NCBI GenBank assembly: GCA_040437565.1
Contig: JBDOQK010000067.1
Coordinates: 1-64,000, forward strand
Length of the DNA stretch: 64,000 bases
Direction of reading: 5' to 3'
DNA from: Albugo candida
Taxonomy: Eukaryota; Oomycota; Peronosporomycetes; Albuginales
Under the pieces are notes generated by a model, which ran no database searches, was not told the origin of the DNA, and saw only the letters and a program-made list of their open reading frames with translations. A program made the translations under genes and the position numbers. This document shows positions 34,849 through 46,238 of this stretch, in pieces (the stretch's first letter is position 1; each line of letters begins with the position of its first letter).

Positions 34849-37185
34849 TCAATCCCTGTCTACCATCAAACTTGTACACGATTCTTTCTTCAAAAATGCC
34901 ATTGCTTTTTCCCACAGGAAAAGCACTTTTATTGCTTCAAAGGCTTCTTTGCTTGACCCCATCGATATTCTCCATAAGCGCTTCCGTACACCACATAAAA
35001 TGCGATCATAAAGGTATCGAAATGCTTTCCTATTGGCACTAAATTCGACAAGATAGAAGAATATCAACCAATAATCCTTCTTCGTGATTGTTGTGGACAA
35101 AATCTCCAATAACGCAGCACATAATGCATTTCCAGTCGTCGGTGTAATGGAGCTGATAACCAGCGATAGAGGATGGACGACTTGAATGAGATGATAAAGC
35201 AAGCCCTTCAACGCTATGCTGTTTTCCTCAAGTAACACGAGACGAAATGCGACTTCCAAGTCTTCTTTTCGATACGCTTCCATTAGTGCTATCTCTTGCA
35301 CGTTCCATCTCTGATTTAAGGTGTTCACACCAAGACCACACACCTGTTCGACATCGCTCGCAATATTGACTTGGTCCCCACTCTCATGCAACGTACATCT
35401 ACTCGAATCGATTTCCTCCTTTCCAAAACACAAATCAGACTGATCGCATCCAAATGCATCAGTTGGCTCACACTCATTCTGAGAGTCGAATTGTGGAAAT
35501 GCTTCATCTCCCTCAGCAAATTCCAGAATCTCTGGGGACACTGAGTCTATCTGTCTACTATTTGAGGTCGGTTGACACCACACTACTCCTTTGGGTCGGA
35601 ATTCGTATTTTGGATCAGAATCAGATCTGGGTACTCGTAAATTCCTGGATGGGAGTTGTGAATTTCGCGCCGCTTTCAGACTTGCTTGCACATGAACGTC
35701 TTTTTGGTCCAAAAGTCTTGCTTTCCATGTTTCTATAACAGCTATAGATTTACTCGCTTCGTTTCGAACATATGCGACAGAATCTTTATGGGCCGACACC
35801 ACGACGACATGTAACTCCTCCTACATAATAATTGAGACTCTTTGAGTAACCAACGTTGTGTGGACGCACCAATTCGTTTCGTATCAAGGTGATCAAGCTC
35901 TGTGTGTGGTCCTCAATAGTAAGCATTAATCTTGCCAACTTGAGGGAGTGCATCCTTACTCTCCATTCTTTACGAGGGCTATCGTAAAGTATCTGTCTGA
36001 TCATTTGAAATATTTCGGGATAGCATGAAATCACTTGAGCGGTTAGCCCAACGGTACTGTCATTACTCAGTTTCCGAGCGAGTCGAACCGCTGCAATTAG
36101 TGCGCAAATAGACGCCAATCGATCCTGTGTTTTGGTCGTGTCCTTCCATCGACATGCTGCGGTTTGCGACGCAATGATTACCGATAGACGACTTGATATT
36201 CGACGTCCATGGGCAGCGAATGCATCTTCATCGAGCGCATTTGAAGTATGATCGACCGGTAGTATTACTGCACACATACATTGAACTGCGTGCTCGCCGA
36301 GTGAGTCGGTAATTTTCGCGAATTGATTGAACAGGTTCACGACCCAATTTGCTTGAACGTGTAACTTTTCATCGATAGTTTTCACTCCACCACGAATCTT
36401 AGGAGTAATATACAGAACGAGATAAGAGACAAGTAGAACGCAAGCTCGAGTAAGATCTTTTTTTTTGTGTCGAAGACATTGAAGTGTATAATTGATGATT
36501 CGGGTCGAGAGCCGTGCGGCTGTACTGNNNNNNNNNNNNNNNNNNNNNNNNNNNNNNNNNNNNNNNNNNNNNNNNNNNNNNNNNNNNNNNNNNNNNNNNN
36601 NNNNNNNNNNNNNNNNNNNNNNNNNNNAGTGAGTCGGTAATTTTCGCGAATTGATTGAACAGGTTCACGACCCAATTTGCTTGAACGTGTAACTTTTCAT
36701 CGATAGTTTTCACTCCACCACGAATCTTAGGAGTAATATACAGAACGAGATAAGAGACAAGTAGAACGCAAGCTCGAGTAAGATCTTTTTTTTTGTGTCG
36801 AAGACATTGAAGTGTATAATTGATGATTCGGGTCGAGAGCCGTGCGGCTGTACTGGAATGTAATTTACACAATTGTGCCAGAAGAAGAACGTGTAAGCGC
36901 CGAGTGGAAACGCGTAGATGAGTATTTGTTTTTTCAAAAAACCCGATAAACGTATGCGCAAGCGTCGGATCGAATGTAGCAAGGCTCCGGCTGCAAAATT
37001 AGTCTGAAAACTAATTCGTGGTTATGAGCGTGTTGTTAAGATACGTACGATAATGCTTTAAAAACAGTCTGCTGGCAATCTGGGTCATCTAACTTTTCAA
37101 GTCGGTCGATAAGTTCGCGTACATACGTTTGCGACTTGGCTTCCTGCGAGTGCGTTCTGCTCACTCGACCAAGTTTCTCCCGCAT
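34849..37185 (-). CDS. HEAT-repeat protein, SPIRAL2/TORTIFOLIA1-like
   Basis: Three exons on the minus strand: 37185-37049, 36990-35870 (which contains a 100-N gap) and 35820-34849, with introns of 58 and 49 nt. The N-terminal part has HEAT-like helices (LIDRLEKLDDPDCQQTVFKA, LHVLLLAQLCKLHSSTAARL) and the second exon ends LITLIRNEL, joining EELHVVVVSAHKDSVAYVRN. A polar linker and a helical C-terminal domain follow. The plan resembles plant microtubule-binding SPIRAL2/TORTIFOLIA1 proteins, with moderate confidence. Sequence 36300-36527 is repeated exactly at 36628-36855 on the two sides of the gap. Dropping one copy keeps the frame and gives about 633 residues, so the gap is an assembly artefact. 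Confidence 0.72.
36300..36855. other. assembly gap with 228-bp identical flanks
   Basis: Bases 36300-36527 and 36628-36855 are the same and surround 100 N (36528-36627). As the copies lie inside one exon and merging them preserves the reading frame, the duplication is almost certainly an unmerged contig overlap. Confidence 0.92.
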
Positions 37186-37461
37186 AGTAAGGCAGCAAAT
37201 GAAGTGAACTGAATGTTATGAAACTGGTGAAGAAACGAAGCGACTGATGGCTATCGAACAACGCGTTGTTACACCACTTTATGTTACTATATTCCACCCA
37301 TTAAGGGGCGCTGCTTCCAGGGCTCGTTGTGTTAACATAACGGGAAGTGAAAGAGATATGGCGCAAGATGCGCTTGTATTAGAGAAAAATATATTAAAAA
37401 GCGGTATAAAAAAGGTCAGTGTTGCCCATAATAAAATAACAGTAGTAAATATCATTAGTTC

Positions 37462-37561
37462 NNNNNNNNNNNNNNNNNNNNNNNNNNNNNNNNNNNNNNN
37501 NNNNNNNNNNNNNNNNNNNNNNNNNNNNNNNNNNNNNNNNNNNNNNNNNNNNNNNNNNNNN
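37462..37561. other. assembly gap of 100 N in a glycine-rich gene
   Basis: The gap cuts the 30-bp repeat array of the glycine-rich gene, which probably caused it. Confidence 0.97.
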
Positions 37562-38005
37562 GTAGCTACCCGGGCCAAAAGCTCCACCAGCGTAGCTACC
37601 CGGGCCAAAACCTCCACCACCGTAGCTACCCGGGCCAAAAGCTCCACCAGGGTAGCTACCCGGGCCAAAACCTCCACCACCGTAGCCTCCCATGTTAGCC
37701 TGGCCGTAACCTCCGCCATTAAAGCCACCATAACCACCAGAGGTATACCCGTTGTACCCTCTGAGATTACCACCATTCATATAGCCACCATTTCCATTGC
37801 CGTAGAGATAGTCTCCATTCATTGATGGATCGTTGTAAGGGCTTGGATAGGGAGCACCCATGTAGCCAGGGTAGGCTTCTTGATTACCATCAGCCGACTT
37901 TGTGCCAGCTTCTGGCGAATTTTGTGGTCCCATAGGTGGGGCTTCATCAGCATTGACGGAATATATTGCAGCCGCGAGCGAGAGAATGTAGGTTACTGAT
38001 TTCAT
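37562..38005 (-). CDS. secreted glycine-rich repeat protein (3' end in a gap)
   Basis: ATG at 38005 and a signal peptide (MKSVTYILSLAAAIYSVNA) open the frame. A Pro/Ser/Asn region leads into Gly/Asn/Tyr-rich text, then four tandem 10-residue units alternating GGGGFGPGSY with P/AGGAFGPGSY (30-bp units) up to the 100-N gap. The true C-terminus is not visible. The frame continues through the N run to 37394 but sequence beyond the gap is not glycine-rich, so I do not trust that end. Likely a surface or wall structural protein, related in style to those at 32.0 and 33.5 kb. Confidence 0.72.
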
Positions 38006-38745
38006 GCTTCGTATTAAGAATATTGGATAATGAGAATACGTTCAAGTTTCGATTACTTTGTGACACAATTACGACGGACAAAAAATCAAGTAATTGAATC
38101 ATAGATTGTAGTGTTGAGTGGAGCATTGTAACGACCCAACAAAATATATCCTCTTGTTATTCGTCATGATCCCTTCAAAAAGCCATTGAGATGAGTCACT
38201 GTTATCTCTTTGTTGAGGGAAATGTGTTACGAGGAGGCAATGAAACGTAAGGGTACAAAACGTTAATTGAGCGATCAAAGTTGCTTTTTGTAACCTTTTC
38301 TATAACTGCGCGTAAGTAGCCCGACTGGCAACCTTGAACGGTTTGATTGGTGATTACACGCCGGACACTTGGGACGCTAGTCACATAGTGAATAGCTCGT
38401 TTAACTTCACCCGGTCCAGATTCGTCAGGTATTGCGACCACTTTTTCTAGTGATGTAAATATTTACGCTAAGGTGTGGTGGCGGTTTGGTTGCTTTTGGC
38501 GCTAGCACTTTAGTACTGCACACTATATAGAGGATGTTCTACTGATCGTGTAACACTATTTGTGTACTGTCCTAAACATGAACTGAACGAAGTATTGTGC
38601 ATTTCCAATAAAAGAAAACAAGAGGGGAGGATGGGAGCGATGCTGCCTAAAACTCTGACGATCATAATCATTTATAAAGGCAATTTTATGATCGTATTCC
38701 TGGGCTTCTTTTCTTTCAAATCTCCGCGTTTCTACTTGACGTTAA
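38006..38745. other. intergenic region with one minus-strand ORF
   Basis: A minus-strand open frame at 38202-38441 (79 codons, starting only with GTG; text VVAIPDESGPGEVKRAIHYV) looks protein-like but has no ATG or recognised motif. It may be an exon remnant. Bases from about 38560 onward are similar to 47.09-47.2 kb and belong to a segmental duplication. Confidence 0.35.
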
Positions 38746-39679
38746 TCAACTTTCTTTTCCTTTTCCTTTTCCTAAACTGAAAAAGTTCTTGGAAAATCTG
38801 GAATTCTTTTTTTTAGGCGTAATTGTACTGCTTTCAGCGAAGATTGGTGCCTTATTTGGTACGTTTTCGAGTGCATCGGGGGAGTCCTGTTGAACGTGTT
38901 CCTCGACCCGTAATGTAGGTGAACCAGGAGCAGGATGCCAGTTGAACCGGTATTGACCAAATTTTTTTGTACTAATGGAGCCACCACCATCAGGAACTTT
39001 TATACGACCGTTCGGAACGTGGGTATCTCGAGCAGAAGTCTCGGATTCCTCGTAACTACTCTGAAGTGTTGGCCAGCTATCAGCACCATACGAACTCACC
39101 CCCATTCGAGATATTTTCTATAGCCATAGAGTCCCTGCTCCCAGCTACTTTTACAGTACCTGCCGGAAATTTCGTACCTTGAGTAGAAGTCATGGAATTC
39201 TCGTTGCTGCTTCCTGCGTCTGCCGTAGCAAATGATACTTTTTTGCCGCCTTTCGTCGATCGAGACTTATCACCTCGAGATGAACCTTTCGAGGCATCTT
39301 CATTCGGAGGATTTGAAGCAAGCATTCGACGCTGCCTACCGGACAGTGGTCGTATTGGTTTCGATATCGATCCATTTTCACTTGAGGTCGCACGGAGGTT
39401 GTCGCTATCTCGTGGTTCCATGAAGTGCATCAATGATGAGAGATTTAGTCGATGTTGTTTGGTAATGGGATTGACATCTCTCTTATCTTTTCCTAACTTG
39501 TAGTTTGCGGTGGCATCCAAGTCCTTTTTCAGGGTTGCATGCTGCGTCTCCTCTATCTCATTCATACCAGCAGTATCTGCGTTCGTCGCAACCGAATGCG
39601 TATCACCAATTAGTGTGGTTGCTGACTCTACCGAAGTCGTAAGGAGACCACAAACTGCCACATGTATGAAGGCCACCAT
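38746..39679 (-). CDS. secreted effector-like protein, family 2 copy 1 (frame split)
   Basis: ATG at 39679 starts a signal peptide (MVAFIHVAVCGLLTTSVESA), followed by a Ser/Thr/Asp-rich mature part. A segment DNLRATSSENGSIS is kept almost unchanged in the paralogue at 47.2-48.1 kb (GNLRATSSRNGSIS); it resembles a degenerate RxLR site, but lies farther from the signal peptide than usual. The C-terminal part is in another frame of the same strand and ends FSKNFFSLGKGKGKES. Either assembly error or decay explains the split; the part after the split still matches the paralogue's end in character. It is a candidate effector of unknown target. Confidence 0.6.
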
Positions 39680-40561
39680 GGGAAATGATTCAGGCTGAAA
39701 ACTTCTGAGTTGACGCTTCCAATCAATCTGGCTTGTTCTTTGCAAAAGAAAGAGAGAGAAGATGAAGGCGAAGCAGTGATTGCACAGCACCAATCATTTG
39801 GCACTCTTATGGGTATTATAGACTATTCTGCGGGCAAAACTGGACGTACGCAAAGTAGCATGGGTGTAGGACCCTAACACAAGCGCATTGGTTCAATATT
39901 TCTAATGCAATCATGTTGCTCGTGTGGCTGGTGGGATATTTTTACAATCTAACAACATACTGTCACGTTAGCCCTCACGACTCAACCACGGGAGTCACGT
40001 GCAGACAACGAAGTGACGTGTGCAATGTATCACGCAGATCAAAGTACACGTAAACAAAGACCTTGGGAGAACATTCGCGATGAATAGGGTGATATATAGT
40101 TGCTTTTGGGAAAGTCGACTGTTGAGGTAACGATGCACGGATGAAACGATCATAGGAATTGTTTAACTGAACTGCCACACACTTTTTTGTAGGGAATAAA
40201 GTAGAACTTTCGAGTAACGTGTACTTGTAACACTGTATATTCGAAGGAAAACAGGACGAAACAGTAGAGCCGAGCGTATCAGCATACTCGGTTTTTTAAG
40301 GGTGGACACAATGCACTCCACAAACAGTGTTCATGATGAGCAACACTTAATTTTAATTTTACTTGTAGCAGCATAGTAGACCGTAATTGTACAGTTCATA
40401 GATGGGACAAGTGAGGAATAGCAAATGAAGTTGGTTTATTTTTTCAGTGGATTTTTGATGTTAAGATGAATACTTGGTGCGCGATCTAAACTTGCGTTGG
40501 CAGTTTCCTGGCATGTACGACAGGTAATAAAATTCCAACAAGACTTGAAGAAACCCAAAGA
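39680..40561. other. intergenic part of a segmental duplication
   Basis: No gene supported. Several patches match 48.15-48.5 kb in the same orientation (for example the stretch with tgcaatgtatcacgcag against tgcaacgtatcacgcag), showing that the secreted gene was copied with its upstream DNA. Confidence 0.55.
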
Positions 40562-40726
40562 TCAGGATGGTCCGTACACGGATCCAAGAGATCGTAGCAT
40601 AGGCTTGCCGGATATTTTGGCATCCAGTCCCTCGGCAGCTCCATGTGATGTTGTGGGGCACACACTAACTGAGCTCGATGTGAGAACCAACAGCACCATA
40701 CTTGTGGTTTGGAGTCCTAATCGCAT
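40562..40726 (-). CDS. small RxLR-type secreted peptide (54 aa)
   Basis: ATG at 40726, stop at 40562. The 54-residue product starts MRLGLQTTSMVLLVLTSSS, a plausible signal peptide, and carries ISGKPMLRSLGSV, the same block as in the family members at 49.5-52.1 kb (ISxKPMLRSL). The last RxLR residue is Gly instead of Arg. It stops soon after the motif, so it is shorter than its relatives and may be a truncated copy. It is too short for usual ORF cut-offs. Confidence 0.5.
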   Translation of the reverse strand: MRLGLQTTSMVLLVLTSSSVSVCPTTSHGAAEGLDAKISGKPMLRSLGSVYGPS

Positions 40727-41136
40727 CTTCTATTGTTTGGTTTTAGTTTTTGACGTCGTGTTGTGTTGTAGTCTTGTATCTGGAAAGCAAATTGGGAAAT
40801 GAAGAGATTTGGGAAAAGATCAAGTGGCCTGTAAAACTAGTGGCTCACAAGCAATCTCGTAAAGTGGGACAAAGCGGCAAAGTGGCAACATTTGACCAGG
40901 GTACACAGACCAAGACCAGAAGCAGATTGGTTCAAATTCCTCTATCCGTTGTGTGTAATCGTGTCCGTTGGAAAATTTTCGGCAAGGATTAGGATTGTAT
41001 CAGTGAATGCTTTATAGCGCGTTCAGGATAAATGACTATAGATGAGTGGCTTCACAATAGTCATGCTGCTCCCTTTCCTTTCCCAACGTATATTGCGTCT
41101 AGCAGATTTTAGTTCGGAATACATCATCTAAAGTCA
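40727..41136. other. intergenic, duplicated at 48.5-48.8 kb
   Basis: No gene supported. Bases about 40835-41030 resemble 48535-48810 (ctcacaagc...gtggcaaca and aggattgtatcag blocks). Right end is the 100-N gap at 41137-41236. Confidence 0.5.
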
Positions 41137-41236
41137 NNNNNNNNNNNNNNNNNNNNNNNNNNNNNNNNNNNNNNNNNNNNNNNNNNNNNNNNNNNNNNNN
41201 NNNNNNNNNNNNNNNNNNNNNNNNNNNNNNNNNNNN
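41137..41236. other. assembly gap of 100 N
   Basis: Exactly 100 N. Sequence after the gap matches 46018 onwards, so the gap sits inside a duplicated RxLR-type gene remnant. Confidence 0.98.
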
Positions 41237-41414
41237 TCCTAATGTATCCAGTAATCCAAAGATCTTGATGGCTCGTGCGCGGTACAAGTGATGGTACCAT
41301 CAGCTTGCCAGATACTTTGTTGCCCTCTGCAACTGTATTTAATGGCTGTATCATAAGGTAGCCCGTGAGCGTTAGCAGCGTAAAAGCCACGACCATCATA
41401 CACTTAGTTTCCAC
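41237..41414 (-). pseudogene. RxLR-family remnant next to a gap
   Basis: The minus strand encodes a hydrophobic leader (VAFTLLTLTGYLMIQPLNTV) followed by AEGNKVSGKLMVPSLVPRTS. It matches the remnant at 46.02-46.22 kb closely. The KPM-RSL block of the family is altered here. The 3' part is lost in the gap, so completeness cannot be judged. Confidence 0.45.
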
Positions 41415-42179
41415 CCAACATAGTTACGTGTTGTCTGAATGAGTCAAATCGTATAAATGAAGCCCTCTTGTACGAGCCCGAGGGCCAGACAGACAACACG
41501 GCAAACAGTCAAACACCCAATTACATTGTAAAATAAAAACGAAACATTCGCCGGCATAGATTCCCCGCAGTGTCACATCGCTTGACCACCCTCGGTTCGG
41601 ATCGGAAGCTCATTGCTTTTCAGAAGAGAACCGCCTTGCTTATGCTCATCAGTGTATGATGACTTGACTCCGACAGACTGCACGTTCTCGTTTCTTGACG
41701 CTGACACTTTCGTCTATGAATGATCTGCACACAGAGCTCGCCACTATTTCTTAAGCGCGGTCGTCGCGCAACTCTGAATTGTGAAACCCAAGTGTATGCT
41801 TGTATTGCTTTTCCCGGGCTGTATAAGCGTTCCGACGTGACACATAAGCTGCTCATTGTAGTTGCAGAAGACGACAGGGCGAACTCCAACTTCAAGTGAC
41901 TCACTGCCGTGTGATCAAAACTTTATATCATACTTGATTTTGATAACGCTAATGAGGTGTCATTCAATCACGCCAAGTTCCCTCGTGAGAACCAAATAGG
42001 AAGATATGCTTCACTTCGCCTTTAGTGACTTTGATTCAACGCTTGTCCTCTTATCACATCTTTCATACTCCGACAATCTTACATTACATGTAATGTTCAT
42101 ATGTGACTTGAGTGGCATCCATCCTCAGCGCTGTAGCCGTAAGTGAAAGTATCAGTCGTGTAGGCTTCAAGCTTCATAC
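41415..42179. other. intergenic region, no gene seen
   Basis: About 760 bases. A 94-codon minus-strand ORF at 41620-41904 has no motif or signal peptide and is not supported. Confidence 0.45.
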
Positions 42180-43426
42180 TGAGACTGATGCAACGAAAGT
42201 ACAATTACTGTGTGACAACGTGGAAACACATTCTACAGCACACAAATGGATCAATAATTGGAATTAAATTGCTATGTTGACCGCTATATCTTGCTACCTG
42301 TTACATTCTTACGATGGGCACACTGCGCAGAAAGCAAGGTATAAGGACAAGTATCTATAAGAGTATCCTTGAGCTGATTAAGTCATCCAAACTGTTCACT
42401 GCATCATATTGCAATTCAATTACTAACCGGAGAAGGGTCGAAATAATCCTTGTTCGCTACATTTGGTGGCTCAAGGCCACCACACATAGGAGAAGAAACA
42501 TGGAAGTAGGACATAGCAAAGACTTCAATTCTGGAGTGATGGACTAGCAGCATCCCACATTTGCACATCCTTTGATAGAGCTAACATTGTGGGAAGTGCT
42601 GAAGATTGTTTTGCAAGAAAGGAACACAGGGCTTATGAAGAAAGCACTAGTCGATATATACACCGACAAAGAGTTCAACACATTGGATTTGGCTAAAGAA
42701 AACCTGCTTGGTCGACTGTATAATTAAGGCTCCCAGCCATTGCAGCGTACCGCTGGACGACTGGCCTCATCCGCTGAATTGAACCGATCAGAAGTGTGCG
42801 GCCGCTTTCTGGGGGAGTACGAAACAATCGAAGAGGCTTTTAACAAGCTTTTTGACGGCCCAAGCTTTCACGCATCGATTGAATACGCTTCCAAGCGAAG
42901 AAAAGTCGTCCTAAATCGGTGCGTTGCTCATCTTGCGATGGGTCTGTAGCAAAAGATTTGGAACGAATTTGCTCATCCATGGCTACATCACGACATCTTC
43001 AAAAAGGAGTCCAACCGAACTTTCATATCCTGTCAGCGGGATCTCGATTCCTGCTTCTAGAGCACATTCAGTCTATTATTATATTTTGCACTCTATCTTT
43101 GTGGAGTGCGATCCCACAGCACAATAAAGGCTGGAGCTACATTCTATTGAGATCCGTTTTCTCATTCCGAGCACGTTAGAAGCATAGTGCGTGTGCAATT
43201 GTGCCACCGATGCGGTCGGAATGGAAGGATTTCCATGAATTATATCCGAGTTGTGGCTTACATTGCTGGCGGTGACGCTGCGCTTCTTCTAGACCGATAC
43301 GAATCATCGTTTGCTCGATCCGTAGTAAGCAACTCCGACAGTTCAAATTGTAGTGATTGCGAATTCAAATTGAAAGCCCGGAAGAATGCAAAGTGAGAAG
43401 CGGAACATGTTTTACGGTCATTGCAG
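42180..43426 (+). pseudogene. unidentified decayed gene, copy 1 of 3
   Basis: A + strand unit repeated at 43527-45003 and in part at 46217-46965. Open patches look protein-like, for example WEVLKIVLQERNTGLMKKAL and YTDKEFNTLDLAKENLLGRL (about 42.6-42.7 kb), then YETIEEAFNKLFDGPSF (about 42.83 kb) and YIAGGDAALLLDRYESSFAR (about 43.26 kb), but stops and frame changes lie between them. The same patches are kept in the other copies with different damage. The family is not recognised. The right end is a 100-N gap. Confidence 0.6.
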
Positions 43427-43526
43427 NNNNNNNNNNNNNNNNNNNNNNNNNNNNNNNNNNNNNNNNNNNNNNNNNNNNNNNNNNNNNNNNNNNNNNNNNN
43501 NNNNNNNNNNNNNNNNNNNNNNNNNN
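43427..43526. other. assembly gap of 100 N
   Basis: Exactly 100 N between two copies of the same repeated unit; repeat identity probably caused it. Confidence 0.98.
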
Positions 43527-45003
43527 GACTGATGCAACGAAAGTACAATTACTGTGTGACAACGTGGAAACACATTCTACAGCACACAAATGAATCAATA
43601 ATTGGAATTTAAACTGCTATGTTGACCGCTATGTCTTGCTACCTTTGCATTCTTACGATGGGCACACTGCGCAGAAAGCAAGGTATGAGGACAAGATTCT
43701 ATAAGAGTATCCTTGAGCTGATTAAGTCATCCAAACTGTTCACTGCATCATATTCCAATTTGATTACTAACCGGAGATGCGCCGAAAATCTTGTTTGCTA
43801 CAGTTGGTGACTCAAGGCCACCACACAAAGTAGAAGAAGCATGGAAATAGGACAAAGCAAAGACTTTAATTTTGGAGTGATGGAGTAGTAGCATCCCACA
43901 TTTGCATATCCTTTGATAGAGCTATTATTGTGCGAAGTGCTTCAGATTGTTTTGCAAGACAGTAACACATGGCTTACGAAGAAAGCACGAGTCGATATAT
44001 ACATACACCGACAAAGAGTTGAACACATGGGGTATCGCAGGAGAGAACTTGCTTGGTCGACTATATAATGAAGTCTCCCAGCTACTGCAGCGTACCGCTG
44101 GACGAATGACCTCATTAACTGAAGTGAACCAGAAGTGTGCGGCCGCTTTCTGAGAGAGTACGAAACAATCGAAGAGGCTTTTAACAAGCTTTTTGACGGC
44201 CCAAGCTTTCAAGCATCGATTGAATACGCTTCGAAGCGAAGAAAAGCCGTCCTAAACCGGTGCGTTGCTCATCTTGCATGTGTTCTGTAGCAAAAGATTT
44301 GGAACGGATTTGCTCATCCATGGCTACGTCACGACATCTTCAAAAAGGAGTCCAACCGAACTTTCATATCCTGTCAGCGGCATCTCGATTCCTGCTTCTA
44401 GAGCATATTCAGTCGATTATTATATTTTGCACTCTGCCTTTGTGGAGTGCGATCCCATAGCACAATTATGAGTGGAGCTACTTCCTATTGAGATCCGTTT
44501 TCTCACTCCGAGCACGTTAGAAGTATTGTGCGTGTGCAATCGTGCCATCGATACGGTCGAAATGGAAGGATTTTCATGGAGTATATCCGAGTTGTGGCTT
44601 ACATTGCTGGCGGTGACGTTTCACTTCGTCTAGACTGATAGGAATCGTCGTTTTCTCGATCCGTAGTGAGCAACTCCGACAGTTCCAGCACTTTTCGTGA
44701 TCTACACCACGTATAGTTCGCACGTTCGGCACTTTAGAAATCAGTTTTACGATCGAACCGGCAAGTATAAATGCAAGTGCAACTTCGATCCTAATCCTAG
44801 TTGGATGGCGATGTTCAGGCAAGTGTGGTAGACACCAATGTGGAAATAGAGCACGATCAGCGAGAAGACATATTACCATCTCTCACAGGTATTCACATGA
44901 AACGTATTTAGTATGTGTATTTATTATTTACGACAGTTCGGGTATCTAGAGAGGTCACTTGATCTCATCCTTGTATTGCACCGTCAAGTATCAGACCCAT
45001 TTT
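43527..45003 (+). pseudogene. unidentified decayed gene, copy 2 of 3
   Basis: Starts gactgatgcaacgaaagtac, as copy 1 does near 42180, and follows it at high identity through 44.6 kb. It then continues with a segment that copy 3 also has (VDTNVEIQHDQRED near 44.83 kb). Stops differ from copy 1, so the copies decayed separately. The right end is the gap at 45004. Confidence 0.6.
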
Positions 45004-45103
45004 NNNNNNNNNNNNNNNNNNNNNNNNNNNNNNNNNNNNNNNNNNNNNNNNNNNNNNNNNNNNNNNNNNNNNNNNNNNNNNNNNNNNNNNNNNNNNNNNN
45101 NNN
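45004..45103. other. assembly gap of 100 N
   Basis: Exactly 100 N at the end of copy 2 of the repeated decayed gene. Confidence 0.98.
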
Positions 45104-45868
45104 TATTATAACAGAAAATAACTCGAGTTGTGACAGCTCCATTACACGTGGGGTCTCAGGATACTGTGAGATACGACACCATTCAAGTGGAGCGATACTC
45201 CGAGTTTTAGTAATGCATTGCAGATCCCGGAATGTTCTGACTTTTATCTGTACCTTTTACAGACGTCCACCTCTAAAGTATGTTTATGAAACACCAAAGA
45301 ATGCTTTGGTATGTCACAAGTGGTGGAATCACGATGGCCTCGAAAACGGTGGAAAACATAACTGAAACACTCAACATCTTCGCGATGATATTGTTGTCCA
45401 CGGCCGTGTATTGGAAAGTGTATGCGCTTCTGTGTGCTCAGTACAAACCGCAAGAGCTCAATCCTGCCGTATATCCCATCTTGATCAATTGCTAGAGACA
45501 GACCTGGTAGCTGATGTCACTCTTCGGGCAATTGAGGATCAACGGTTGAAGCGATGTAATATCACATTCCGTGCTGTGTACTGAAGTAATTTCAGCGGAT
45601 GTTACAGACGACTTGGCTGTCCGTAATCGAACTTATCTAGTCACATCTGATATTCTATGAAAGACAGGTCTATATCCTGGTCTGACTTTTGGCATTCCCG
45701 AAAGTCGATTTTCAAAAATTAATCCTGACTTTTATGTGGCACATTGCGGGCCTCAATTATGTGGGCATTCAAGAGTAAGAAATGGGTAAGTGGCTGTAGT
45801 CATCGCCGAGTATTCATAAAAGAGTGATGCAATCCGTCTTCTTCGAATTGTGTTTATCACTTCTGGCT
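45104..45868 (+). other. unique stretch with a short + strand ORF
   Basis: A 71-codon ORF (45280-45495; text MASKTVENITETLNIFAMIL within it) has a hydrophobic segment but no family match that I recognise. Later bases hold short open patches without a start. It may continue the repeated decayed gene across the gap. Confidence 0.3.
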
Positions 45869-46238
45869 TTATTTCTTCCCATCAACGAAAAATTCTTGAA
45901 GCTCATTCAGATCTCTTGAGGAATCCTGTAAGGACCCAATGCTTCGTAACATACGCTTGGTAGATATGCTATCTTCTGACCCCACTCCAGCGGCGAGCGA
46001 GGTCATTAAGCAACCTCCTAATGTATCCCAGAATCCAAAGATCTTGATGGCTCGTGCGCGGTTCAAATGATCGTACCATCGGCTTGCCAGATACTTTGTT
46101 GCCCTCTGCAACTGTATTTAATGGCTGTATCATAAGGTAGACCGTGAGCATCAGCAGTGAAAAGCCACGACCATCATACACTTGATTTCCACTCAACATA
46201 GTTACGTGTTGTCTGAATGAGTCCAATCGAACTTTCAA
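45869..46238 (-). pseudogene. RxLR-family remnants, two overlapping copies
   Basis: One minus-strand frame ending at 45869 gives SEDSISTKRMLRSIGSLQDS followed by SRDLNELQEFFVDGKK, matching the C-terminal half of the gene at 49.5 kb (SRDVDELQDF). Another frame just upstream (about 46.1-46.24 kb) gives a leader and AEGNKVSGKPMVRSFEPRTS, matching 41.24-41.41 kb. Neither has a complete signal peptide joined to its motif. I read the site as the remains of two family members fused by deletion. Confidence 0.5.

Noticed and set aside
35786-35820. Possibility that the HEAT-repeat gene is two separate genes
   Set aside because: A 49-nt GT-AG intron (35821-35869) joins the parts in phase with continuous HEAT-like text.
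37279-37825. Repeat-rich ORFs on both strands across the 37.5-kb gap
   Set aside because: They read the 30-bp units of the glycine-rich gene in wrong frames and depend on translating N bases.
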